The position numbers were made by a program, and so were the translations under genes. DNA of 11,443 nt from Actinomycetota bacterium (GTDB lineage Bacteria > Actinomycetota > Thermoleophilia > UBA2241), in contig PLTW01000133.1 of assembly GCA_003164655.1 (NCBI GenBank), positions 20,795 to 32,237 of the forward strand. Direction: 5' to 3'. The notes beneath the pieces are model-generated. The model worked only from the letters and a program-made list of their open reading frames with translations, was not told the origin of the DNA and searched no databases. How positions within the stretch are numbered: position 1 is the stretch's first letter; every line of letters starts with the position of its first letter. Shown here piece by piece: positions 1 to 6,495 of this stretch.

Positions 1-2379
1 CGCGCCAAGCTCATCGACCCGGCCATCCACGCGAGGGGCTGGACCGAAGACCTGATCCGCCGCGAGGAGACGGCCGGCGCCATCGAGATCATCGACGGCC
101 GGCCGTTCAAGCAGGCCCAGGGCCGCATCGACTACACACTGCGGATCAAACCCGCACCCGACGACCAGCCTGTTGCCGTCGCGCTGATCGAGGCAAAGCC
201 GGAGAGCAAGCCGCCCGGCCACGGGCTCGAACAAGCCAAGCTCTACGCCGCCTCCAAGCGGCTCAACGTACAGTTCGTCTTTGCCAGCAACGGCCACCAG
301 TTCGTCGAGTACGACCGCTTCACCGGGGTGACGCATGCGCCTCGAAAGCTCAGCGCGTTCCCGACGCCGCAAGACCTGCAGGCGCGCTACGAGCAGGGGA
401 TGGGCTTCGCGCTGACCGACCCGGCCGCCGCGCCGCTCCTGCAGCGCTACCACAACGGCGAGGGCAACCGCCGCTACTACCAGGACGCCGCCATCCGCGC
501 GGTTCTCGAGAAGGTGGCGCGCTGCGAGCGAGAAGGTCGGCCCAGGAGGGCCCTGCTCTCCCTCGCCACCGGTTCGGGCAAGACCTTCATCGCCGTCAAC
601 CTGCTCAAGCGCATCGCCGACGCCGGCCAACTCAAACGCGCCCTGTTTGTATGCGACCGCGACGAACTGCGCATCCAGGGCACCGGCGCGCTGCAGAACG
701 TCTTTGGCGCCGACGCCGCCGCCGTGAGCGGCGGCGATCCCCAGAAGAACGCCCGTATCCTGGTGGCCACCTACCAGACCCTCGACGTCGCCACCGACGA
801 CGCCGAGGCCAACTTTCTGCTCGCCAACTACCCCGAGGACTGCTTCAGCCACATCGTCATCGACGAGTGCCACCGTTCGGCCTGGGGCAAGTGGTCGCAG
901 GTCCTCACCCGCAACCCGAACGCGGTGCAGGTCGGACTTACGGCCACGCCGCGCACCTTCACCGTTGCCGAGAAGACCGCCGAGGCGCTCGCCGACCAGA
1001 AGATCAATGCCGACAATCTCTCCTACTTCGGCGAGCCGGTCTACGAGTACGACATCAGCCAGGGCATCGAAGACGGCTACCTGGCGGCCTGCGAGGTGGT
1101 CAGGCAGGCGGTGTTCCTCGATCGCGAGCACGAGTGCGAGGAGGTCACCGGTATCGACCGCGAGGATCTGGCCGGCAAGTCGCTGCTCGATGCCCTCACC
1201 GGCGAGCCCGTCGATCTGACCGAGGCTCGCGAGCACTACGGCGCCGAGACCCTCGACGCGCTGCTGCTTATGCCCGAGCGCGTGACCGCCATGTGCGCCG
1301 ACCTGTTCGCCCACCTGGTCGAGACCGGCGGTCCCGAGCAGAAGACGATCGTATTTTGCACCCGTGACCACCACGCCGACCGCGTCGCCAACGAGATGAA
1401 CAACCTCTACGCCGCCTGGTGCCGGGCCCACGCCTGCAAGCGCGCCGAGCCCTACGCCTTCAAGTGTACCGCCAGCGTGGGCGGCGCGCAGTACATCGCC
1501 GACCTGAAGGCGGCCTCGCGCTCGCACTTCATCGCCACCACCGTCGACCTGCTGAGCACCGGCGTCGACGTGCCGCCGGTGCGCAACATCGTCTTCTTCA
1601 AGTACGTGCGCTCGCCGATCAGCTTCTACCAGATGGTCGGCCGCGGCACCCGGCTGGACCCGGCGACCGGCAAGCTCATGTTCCGCATCTACGACTACAC
1701 CAACTCCACGCGCCTCTTCGGCGAGTACTTCGCGACCAAGTACCGCAAGCCGCGCACGAAGCGTCCCGACGACGGCTCCGAGCCGCCCGAGCCGGCGCTC
1801 GAACCCGAACCGATCTATCTGGTCGAGGGCTTTCAGGTGCGCCTGGTCCACAACGGCACCGCGATCCTCACCGTATACCACGACGGCCGCACGATGCCGG
1901 TGCCGGTCGAGGAGTACAAGGAGCGTCTCGCCGAGCGCCTCGTGACCGAGGCGCTGACGCTCGACGCCTTCCGTCGGCGCTGGATCGTGCCGCCGCAGCG
2001 CGAGTCGCTGCTGGCCCACCTGCCCGACGCCGGCCGTTCGCCGATCATCGTGCAGGCCGTCGAGCACATGGCCGAATACGACCTCTACGACGTGCTCGCT
2101 GAGCTCGGCTACGGCCTCGCCCCGCGCACCCGCGCCGAGCGCGCCGAAGCCTTCACCTACAAGCACGCGGCCTGGCTCGCCGGGCTGCCGGCCAAGACGG
2201 CCGCCACCATGCGCGCGCTGGCGTTGCAGTTTGCCCATGACGGCACCAAAGGACTGGAGAGCCCGCAGATCTTCCGCGTGCCGGCCGTGGTGCGCGCCGG
2301 CGGGCTCGAGGCGCTTTCAGCGCTCGGCGACCCCGCCGACGTGCTGCTCGACACCAAGGCGCGGATGTTCGCGGCGTGA
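1..2379 (+). CDS. hsdR: Type I restriction enzyme R subunit (HsdR), 5' end just outside the window
   Basis: This is the motor and nuclease subunit of a type I restriction-modification system: it translocates DNA using ATP and cleaves unmethylated DNA when bound to HsdM and HsdS. The frame is open from base 1, giving 792 residues. Residues 1-109 form a RecB-like nuclease domain, with D in GRIDYTL and the ExK of LIEAKPE as the PD-(D/E)XK residues. Helicase motifs follow: Walker A ATGSGKT (189-195), DECH box (288-291), GLTATP (312-317) and QMVGRGTR (544-551). From about residue 606 (YLVEGFQVR) the tail resembles the EcoEI-type HsdR C-terminal domain, suggesting a type IB-like enzyme. From memory of the family, only a few N-terminal residues are missing. 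A GTG at 328 is internal, because choosing it would remove the nuclease domain. The stop overlaps the hsdS start. No damage is seen. Confidence 0.95.
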   Translation, partial: RAKLIDPAIHARGWTEDLIRREETAGAIEIIDGRPFKQAQGRIDYTLRIKPAPDDQPVAVALIEAKPESKPPGHGLEQAKLYAASKRLNVQFVFASNGHQFVEYDRFTGVTHAPRKLSAFPTPQDLQARYEQGMGFALTDPAAAPLLQRYHNGEGNRRYYQDAAIRAVLEKVARCEREGRPRRALLSLATGSGKTFIAVNLLKRIADAGQLKRALFVCDRDELRIQGTGALQNVFGADAAAVSGGDPQKNARILVATYQTLDVATDDAEANFLLANYPEDCFSHIVIDECHRSAWGKWSQVLTRNPNAVQVGLTATPRTFTVAEKTAEALADQKINADNLSYFGEPVYEYDISQGIEDGYLAACEVVRQAVFLDREHECEEVTGIDREDLAGKSLLDALTGEPVDLTEAREHYGAETLDALLLMPERVTAMCADLFAHLVETGGPEQKTIVFCTRDHHADRVANEMNNLYAAWCRAHACKRAEPYAFKCTASVGGAQYIADLKAASRSHFIATTVDLLSTGVDVPPVRNIVFFKYVRSPISFYQMVGRGTRLDPATGKLMFRIYDYTNSTRLFGEYFATKYRKPRTKRPDDGSEPPEPALEPEPIYLVEGFQVRLVHNGTAILTVYHDGRTMPVPVEEYKERLAERLVTEALTLDAFRRRWIVPPQRESLLAHLPDAGRSPIIVQAVEHMAEYDLYDVLAELGYGLAPRTRAERAEAFTYKHAAWLAGLPAKTAATMRALALQFAHDGTKGLESPQIFRVPAVVRAGGLEALSALGDPADVLLDTKARMFAA

Positions 2380-3632
2380 GTTCGCTGGCGGTCAACGAAC
2401 AGAAGGCCGGCCGTCTGTCGTGTGTCTGGCCAACCGCGCGCCTCGGGGATGTCTGCGTGAGGATCACCGACGGCACCCACCAGCCGCCGCCCTTCGTCGA
2501 GGACGGCGTTCCGTTCCTATTCGTCAGGAACATTGTCGGCGGTGAAATCGACTTCGACACCGAGCGGTTCGTCTCCGACGTGACGTTCCGTGAGTTGACC
2601 AAGTCGTGGAGGGCAAGCCCTGGCGATGTACTCTACTCTGCGGTTGGCAGCTATGGCGTAGCGGTCCCAGTCGAGGCCGACCGACCGTTCGTCTTCCAGC
2701 GTCACATCGCCCTTATTAGGCCTCGGTCGGACGTGTTGGAGCCGCACTTCGCTGCCCATTTTCTCAACTCGCCCGAGGGCAGGCGCATGAGCGACGAGAG
2801 GGCTCTCGGTGGCGCTCAGAAGACGGTCACCCTGCGTTCATTGGCGGACTTTCGTGTTCCGCTTCCCCCGTTGTCGGAGCAGAAGCGAATCGCCGCATCG
2901 TTGCGTGAGCAGTTGGATGCGGCGGCGCGCATGCGCGCCGCCGCCGAACACCAGTTGGCAGTCATGCAGCGGCTCGAGCAGGCGGCTATCGATTGCGCGT
3001 TCGGGGCGCTGGGCGGCGACCGGCCAATGAGATCTATCGGTGACTTTGCGCGGGTGTTCTCAGGCTACGCGTTCAAGAGCGCTTGGTTCAGTGAGCGAGG
3101 GATCCGGCTCGTGCGCAATGCGAACGTGTCTCAGGGCAGGATTGACTGGGCAGACAGCGCACGGTTGCCTGATCAGATGCGGGCAGAATTCGCTGAATTC
3201 GAGCTCGTCGCGGGCGACATCGTCCTCTCGCTAGATCGACCAGTCGTGGCGGGCGGACTGAAGGTCGCGCGCCTCTCTGAGACCGACGTCCCATCTTTGT
3301 TGCTCCAACGCGTCGCGACGTTTCGGCTGAAAGAGGGTCTTGACGTCGCCTACTTGTACGCGTTTCTCAGAAGCAGTTCGTTCCTGAGCGCCATCAGTGG
3401 CCACGAGCAAAGTCTGGGCGTTCCTCACATCTCGCCGAGACAGGTTGCGGCGGTCTGTCTGCCGGTACCGCCCATGGCGAAACAGCGCGACGTCGTGCGT
3501 GCTCTGCACAGCGAACTCGACTTAGCGGCAGGCGCTGGGCGCGCTATTTACGGTCAAACCTTGGCGATCGGGCGCCTACGGGCGGCCCTTCTCCGCTCGG
3601 CCTTCCCAGGAGGGTCCGGGTGGCAGGACTGA
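2376..3632 (+). CDS. hsdS: Type I restriction-modification specificity subunit (HsdS)
   Basis: HsdS recognises the split DNA target and scaffolds two HsdM plus HsdR. The 418 residues show the usual two-fold plan: target recognition domain 1 at about 18-165 (starting WPTARLGDVCVRITDG), a central conserved coiled-coil region at about 163-210 (LPPLSEQKRIAASL), recognition domain 2 at about 217-362 (MRSIGDFARVFSGYAF), and a distal conserved region at about 363-411 (VPPMAKQRDVVRALHSEL) that is a diverged copy of the central one. The GTG start at 2376 sits inside the hsdR stop (GTGA overlap) with no strong ribosome binding site, so translation is probably coupled to hsdR. Its length is normal. The recognised sequence cannot be predicted. 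The 3' end overlaps the next gene by 13 bases. Confidence 0.94.
   Translation: MSSLAVNEQKAGRLSCVWPTARLGDVCVRITDGTHQPPPFVEDGVPFLFVRNIVGGEIDFDTERFVSDVTFRELTKSWRASPGDVLYSAVGSYGVAVPVEADRPFVFQRHIALIRPRSDVLEPHFAAHFLNSPEGRRMSDERALGGAQKTVTLRSLADFRVPLPPLSEQKRIAASLREQLDAAARMRAAAEHQLAVMQRLEQAAIDCAFGALGGDRPMRSIGDFARVFSGYAFKSAWFSERGIRLVRNANVSQGRIDWADSARLPDQMRAEFAEFELVAGDIVLSLDRPVVAGGLKVARLSETDVPSLLLQRVATFRLKEGLDVAYLYAFLRSSSFLSAISGHEQSLGVPHISPRQVAAVCLPVPPMAKQRDVVRALHSELDLAAGAGRAIYGQTLAIGRLRAALLRSAFPGGSGWQD
3608..3614 (+). promoter_or_regulatory. Ribosome binding site of the Abi-type gene, inside hsdS
   Basis: AGGAGGG lies 5 bases before the GTG at 3620. It sits inside the last codons of hsdS and fixes the start of the overlapping downstream gene. 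Confidence 0.75.
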
Positions 3633-4411
3633 CCCGTAAGGACATCTACTGGGTTGTGAATCGCTATATCGGGGTGAGTGGCGGCTACCTCGGTGACTTC
3701 TCCTACCGGACTCACAGCGAGTTCTACGCGGAGTACTGCGACCTCAACATCGATCCGTTCGTGTACGAGGGCACGACACGTGAGCGATTCATCGAGGTCT
3801 TGGAGCACGCCGACCCGAGGACTCAGGCTGCGATCCTGGAGGGTGTGCTCGAGAAGTACCCGATTGGCACCGACGAGCTGCGAACCGAAGCGGCCTTTGC
3901 TCACGTGAAGGAGATGGCTACCCGGTGCCGCTCAGGCGCTGGCGTTGAAAGTCCCGATTTGCGCATCACGAGCGAAGTGGTTCGGCGCGCTATCTCAGAT
4001 GCAGAGACGCTCATGCAGACGAGCGGTCCTACCAGTGCCGTGGATCGAGTCCACACTGCTCTCCACGGCTATCTCTTGGCTGCGTGTGACGATGCGGGAA
4101 TCGTCTATGGCAGGGATTTGTCGATTCTGGATCTGTTCAAGCTTCTCCGAGAGCAACATCCGGGGTTGCGCGCACTCGGAGCCCACCAAGATGCTGTCGT
4201 CAAGGTTCTGCGCTCGCTGGGCGCGGTGATGGGTGCTCTTAACCCGGCCCGCAACCGCGGTAGTGTCGCGCATCCAAATCAGGACCTGCTCGATTCCGAC
4301 GAAGCCATGCTGTTCATCAACGCGGCGCGGACGGTTCTGCAGTACCTCGACGCGAAGCTGACCAAGCAGGTCAAGCTGCTCCCAACCAGGAGCGACGAGA
4401 TTCCGTTCTGA
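3620..4411 (+). CDS. Abortive infection family protein (Abi_C-like C-terminus), HEPN-like motif
   Basis: The 263-residue protein resembles abortive-infection family proteins found beside type I restriction systems, which are thought to kill or arrest phage-infected cells. Residues 1 to about 85 form a compact N-terminal domain with family-like segments GGYLGDFSYRTHSEFY, YCDLNIDPF and EGTTRERFIE. Residues about 115-245 are helical, and about 185-246 match the Abi_C pattern (VVKVLRSLGAVMGALNPARN). Residues 211-218, RNRGSVAH, fit the R-N-X(n)-H catalytic motif of HEPN ribonucleases; that activity is inferred, not shown. The GTG start is supported by AGGAGGG 5 bases upstream and overlaps hsdS by 13 bases, so it belongs to the hsdRS operon. 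No signal peptide or membrane segment is seen. The family assignment rests on recalled sequence patterns, not on a search. Confidence 0.78.
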   Translation: MAGLTRKDIYWVVNRYIGVSGGYLGDFSYRTHSEFYAEYCDLNIDPFVYEGTTRERFIEVLEHADPRTQAAILEGVLEKYPIGTDELRTEAAFAHVKEMATRCRSGAGVESPDLRITSEVVRRAISDAETLMQTSGPTSAVDRVHTALHGYLLAACDDAGIVYGRDLSILDLFKLLREQHPGLRALGAHQDAVVKVLRSLGAVMGALNPARNRGSVAHPNQDLLDSDEAMLFINAARTVLQYLDAKLTKQVKLLPTRSDEIPF

Positions 4412-4420
4412 CGTCTCGAG

Positions 4421-4426
4421 AGGAGG
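4421..4426 (+). promoter_or_regulatory. Ribosome binding site of the small gene at 4433
   Basis: A perfect AGGAGG lies 6 bases before the ATG at 4433. It rules out the in-frame TTG at 4427, which abuts the site directly. Confidence 0.8.
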
Positions 4427-4432
4427 TTGCCG

Positions 4433-4726
4433 ATGGCGGTCCTCAAACTGACTCTTCAGCGGACCTACCACAAGATGGGCTTCTTCAACGTTCCTGTGAG
4501 CCACGATAAGTACGTGCGGCCGACCGAGGGACAGGTGCGCGTTCGTCTTGGGCGAGAAGGCGAAGAGACCGAGGGCCGCGTTGACCGCCACGCGAATCGC
4601 AACGGCACGGCGCGGGTCATGGGCGGCGTCCCGCTCAGAGGCTGGTTCCAGGCGACCTGCAAGCCGATGGACGCGGTGACGGTGGAGTTCGTGTCGATCG
4701 AGCTGATTGTTCTTGCGGTGGGCTGA
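4433..4726 (+). CDS. Small conserved-looking protein of unknown function, last gene of the hsdRS-abi operon
   Basis: This is a 97-residue protein that I do not recognise with certainty. It begins 21 bases after the Abi gene stop, with an ideal AGGAGG and an ATG start, so it is very likely translated and co-transcribed. The composition suggests a small all-beta protein: strands such as AVLKLTLQRTY, GQVRVRLG and AVTVEFVSIELIVLAV are separated by charged turns, with a basic stretch in the middle (EGRVDRHANRNGTARVMGG) followed by LRGWFQATC. A compact barrel that binds nucleic acid is possible but is speculation. There are no cysteine pairs, signal peptide or membrane segment. Its position suggests it assists or regulates the Abi protein or the restriction complex. 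An antitoxin-like partner is one option. Confidence 0.72.
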   Translation: MAVLKLTLQRTYHKMGFFNVPVSHDKYVRPTEGQVRVRLGREGEETEGRVDRHANRNGTARVMGGVPLRGWFQATCKPMDAVTVEFVSIELIVLAVG

Positions 4727-4748
4727 CTTTGCTCCCCTCGCGCGCGCG

Positions 4749-4775
4749 TACATCTTCCGCGTAGCGGAAGATGTG
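4749..4775 (+). terminator. Perfect hairpin after the hsdRS-abi operon, probable terminator
   Basis: The arms CATCTTCCGC (4751-4760) and GCGGAAGATG (4764-4773) are perfect reverse complements around a 3-base loop. One further A-T pair and a T-G pair extend the stem. It begins 22 bases after the stop of the small gene and precedes the AT-richer control region. There is no run of Ts after it, only TGATTTG, so intrinsic termination is plausible but not textbook. It could instead be a protein-binding dyad. Confidence 0.5.
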
Positions 4776-4943
4776 ATTTGCAAAGCCCCGGGCTCTTTGT
4801 AAATATCGGTCCACGTATTTTCAAAGACGTCTCAACTTTGAAAGTGAGTGACGCGAAAGAGGCAGCCATCTCCATTTGCAAAGGTCTGTCAGCTTTGAAA
4901 ATATGGCAGCCAGAATTTTCAAAGCTCTCGGCGCTTTGAAAAT
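4776..4943. repeat. Array of four inverted repeats, consensus ATTTNCAAAG-N9-CTTTGAAAAT, upstream of the Fic gene
   Basis: Four 29-base dyads lie at 4776-4804, 4817-4845, 4874-4902 and 4915-4943. Each has 10-base arms separated by exactly 9 bases. The left arms alternate ATTTGCAAAG and ATTTTCAAAG. The right arms are CTTTGTAAAT, CTTTGAAAGT, CTTTGAAAAT and CTTTGAAAAT. The fourth dyad is perfect and the others carry one arm mismatch each. The 9-base interiors are unrelated to each other. The array ends 14 bases before the GGAG ribosome binding site of the Fic gene. This looks like a multi-site operator, perhaps bound by the winged helix of the Fic protein itself. As RNA, each dyad could also fold as a stem-loop. 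Confidence 0.9.
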
Positions 4944-4957
4944 GGCACTTCGCGACT

Positions 4958-4961
4958 GGAG
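4958..4961 (+). promoter_or_regulatory. Ribosome binding site pointing to a Fic start at ACG 4968
   Basis: GGAG is followed by 6 bases (CACGTC) and then the ACG codon at 4968, where relatives would be expected to begin with ATG. The first canonical in-frame start, GTG 5091, has no such site in front of it. Confidence 0.5.
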
Positions 4962-4967
4962 CACGTC

Positions 4968-6128
4968 ACGGATCCAACACAGTTCCACAGCACGAAAGCC
5001 GGCCGCGTCATCAAGGCCACCGCGGGTTACGACGCCTTCGTTCCCGCCCCGCTTCCTCCGGCCCTCGACTACTCGCCGGACCTGGTACTTGTGCTGTCGC
5101 GGGCCGACGCGGCGCTCGCGGAACTCTCTATCGCCGGCGAACAGCTCCCTAATCCGCATCTGCTGATCGCGCCGTACCTCCGTCAGGAAGCAGTGCTGTC
5201 TTCGCGTATCGAGGGCACGCGCACGACTTTGTCGGAACTACTGATGGACGAAGTCGATGTGGCGCCGACCGAACGCGATCCGAATGACCTTCGCGAGGTA
5301 CGCAACTACATCGAAGCGCTCGAGTACGGACTGCTCCGCCTGAATGAGCTCCCTCTGTCGCTGCGCTTCGTTCGCGAGCTCCATGAGCGCTTGATGCAGG
5401 GTGTCCGTGGATCGCATGCGACGCCCGGGGAGTTCCGGCGTTCGCAGAACTGGATCGGGTCCCCTGGTTCGACTCCGGCAACGGCGACCTATGTTCCACC
5501 CCCTGTGCCCGAGATGATGGAAGCGCTTGGTGCCTGGGAGGTCTTCCTGCATGACAGAGCCACCCTGCCGGTTCTCATCCAGTGCGCCTTGATGCACGAG
5601 CAGTTCGAGGCCATCCACCCCTTCCTCGACGGTAACGGACGGGTCGGCCGCCTGCTGATCACGTTGTTCCTGACGGAGACTGGTCGCCTGACGCAGCCGC
5701 TGCTCTACCTCTCGGCCTACATCGAGGCGCACCGCTCCGACTACTACGACGCCCTGCTGCGAGTGCGCACCGAGGGGGACTGGCATACCTGGCTCCTCTT
5801 CTTCCTTACCGGGGTCTGCGAGACCGCGGTGCGGGCGGCGCGGCAGGCCCGCGACCTGATGCAGGTCCGCGAGGACTACCGGCAGAGGCTGCAGGGCCAG
5901 CCCAAGGCGGTAGCGCTTGTAGACGAGATCATGCGGGCGCCGATCATGACGGTGGCCGAGGCGCAGAAGGCGCTGGGGGTCACCAACCCGACCGCTCGCA
6001 CCGCCATCAAGGCCCTGGTGAAGGCAGGATTGCTGGAAGAGTCGGGGGAGCGAAAGTGGCGCAAGCTCTACTTCGCCCGCCCGGTTCTGGACATCCTGAG
6101 GACGCCGATGGAGGGGATTCGTTGGTGA
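4968..6128 (+). CDS. Fic family protein (AMP transferase) with N-terminal inhibitory helix and C-terminal winged helix; start codon non-canonical
   Basis: Fic enzymes usually transfer AMP from ATP to hydroxyl side chains of target proteins. Read from 4968, the product has 386 residues. The N-terminal region carries AGRVIKATAGYDAFVPAPLP, typical of the family. SSRIEG (78-83) fits the (S/T)xxxE(G/N) inhibitory motif, placed N-terminally as in class II Fic proteins. HPFLDGNGRVGR (217-228) is a complete catalytic Fic motif with the histidine present. Residues about 316-371 form a winged helix (VAEAQKALGVTNPTARTAIK). The homology-like frame has no ATG, GTG or TTG between the stop at 4896 and GTG 5091; starting at 5091 would remove 41 residues of the expected N-terminus. 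ACG at 4968 stands where ATG is expected (DPTQF follows). The gene may be weakly translated, silenced by mutation, or affected by a sequencing error. It is probably controlled by the dyad array upstream. Confidence 0.85.
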   Translation, partial: TDPTQFHSTKAGRVIKATAGYDAFVPAPLPPALDYSPDLVLVLSRADAALAELSIAGEQLPNPHLLIAPYLRQEAVLSSRIEGTRTTLSELLMDEVDVAPTERDPNDLREVRNYIEALEYGLLRLNELPLSLRFVRELHERLMQGVRGSHATPGEFRRSQNWIGSPGSTPATATYVPPPVPEMMEALGAWEVFLHDRATLPVLIQCALMHEQFEAIHPFLDGNGRVGRLLITLFLTETGRLTQPLLYLSAYIEAHRSDYYDALLRVRTEGDWHTWLLFFLTGVCETAVRAARQARDLMQVREDYRQRLQGQPKAVALVDEIMRAPIMTVAEAQKALGVTNPTARTAIKALVKAGLLEESGERKWRKLYFARPVLDILRTPMEGIRW

Positions 6129-6140
6129 CGACTTTGGCCG

Positions 6141-6479
6141 CTACCGGGCGAACGACGCCCGCGTCTGGTTTGGCTGGCTCCACTCCACCGGTTCGGCGGT
6201 GTTCTCGAGCACGAGGGCTGAAGCCCTCGTGTCGAGCCGCGGAGTTTGTGCAGTTGGGCCTGCGGCCAAGCCGGGCTGCAGACCGAGGCATCGCAGGCCC
6301 AGGCGAAGCGTCTCGGACAGTGTCCGATCGCCCACCGTGGACAAGGCTGCGAGCAACTCCAGCTCATCGGGATTGAGGCGCACGGACACGACGCCGCCGG
6401 GCCGCCGTCCCGAGCTCACGCCCACGACCTCGTAGTCATCGGTCCTGTCGTTGTTGTCGTGTCTCCGCTTGGTAGCCAT
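6141..6479 (-). CDS. Ribbon-helix-helix (CopG/Arc-type) antitoxin
   Basis: This is a 112-residue protein with a ribbon-helix-helix DNA-binding segment at about residues 30-66: a short strand VVSVRLNPDE, then two helices (LELLAALSTVG and SETLRLGLRCL). Such antitoxins neutralise the partner toxin with their C-terminal tail and repress their own operon by binding a palindrome. The start at 6479 (MATKRRHDNN) has GGAG 5 bases upstream. It follows the toxin gene by 16 bases on the same strand, so the order is toxin first, as in brnT-brnA systems. The tail after residue about 67 is low in recognisable structure. It contains a strong DNA palindrome at 6204-6236 encoding LDTRASALVLE, so part of the tail may derive from an inserted repeat. 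The pair assignment is inferred from context plus the fold pattern. Confidence 0.75.
   Translation of the reverse strand: MATKRRHDNNDRTDDYEVVGVSSGRRPGGVVSVRLNPDELELLAALSTVGDRTLSETLRLGLRCLGLQPGLAAGPTAQTPRLDTRASALVLENTAEPVEWSQPNQTRASFAR
6145..6161. terminator. Short hairpin just after the Fic stop, possible terminator
   Basis: CGGGCG and CGCCCG are separated by 5 bases, starting 17 bases after the Fic stop and lying within the 3' end of the convergent antitoxin gene. There is no T run. In GC-rich DNA a 6-base stem is weak evidence. Confidence 0.25.
6204..6236. repeat. Strong inverted repeat inside the antitoxin coding region (REP-like)
   Basis: CACGAGGGCT (6210-6219) and AGCCCTCGTG (6222-6231) are perfect complements around GA. 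The flanks CTCGA and TCGAG continue the stem after one bulged G (6209). The GGGCTGAAGCCC core resembles REP-type palindromes, but no second copy is present in this window. Confidence 0.65.
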
Positions 6480-6495
6480 GATCGCTCCGCGTTCG

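Noticed and set aside
328..2379. HsdR starting at GTG 328
   Set aside because: The same frame is open to base 1 and encodes the conserved nuclease domain with its EAK motif, so 328 is internal.
3186..3200. Two GAATTC palindromes 3 bases apart inside hsdS
   Set aside because: They are explained by the repeated codons for EF in AEFAEF within recognition domain 2. There is no sign of a regulatory role.
4427..4432. TTG start for the small gene
   Set aside because: It directly abuts AGGAGG with no spacing, while ATG 4433 has the ideal 6-base gap.
4776..4943. CRISPR-like reading of the repeated sequence
   Set aside because: Only four units, each an inverted repeat with short 9-base interiors and unequal 12-28 base gaps. 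There are no direct repeats with regular spacers and no cas genes.
4876..5166. Frame with ATG 4903 and ATG 4942 running into the Fic gene
   Set aside because: Its translation is serine/arginine-rich without family features, while the overlapping frame from 4968 encodes the Fic N-terminus. A frameshift joining the two is possible but not needed.
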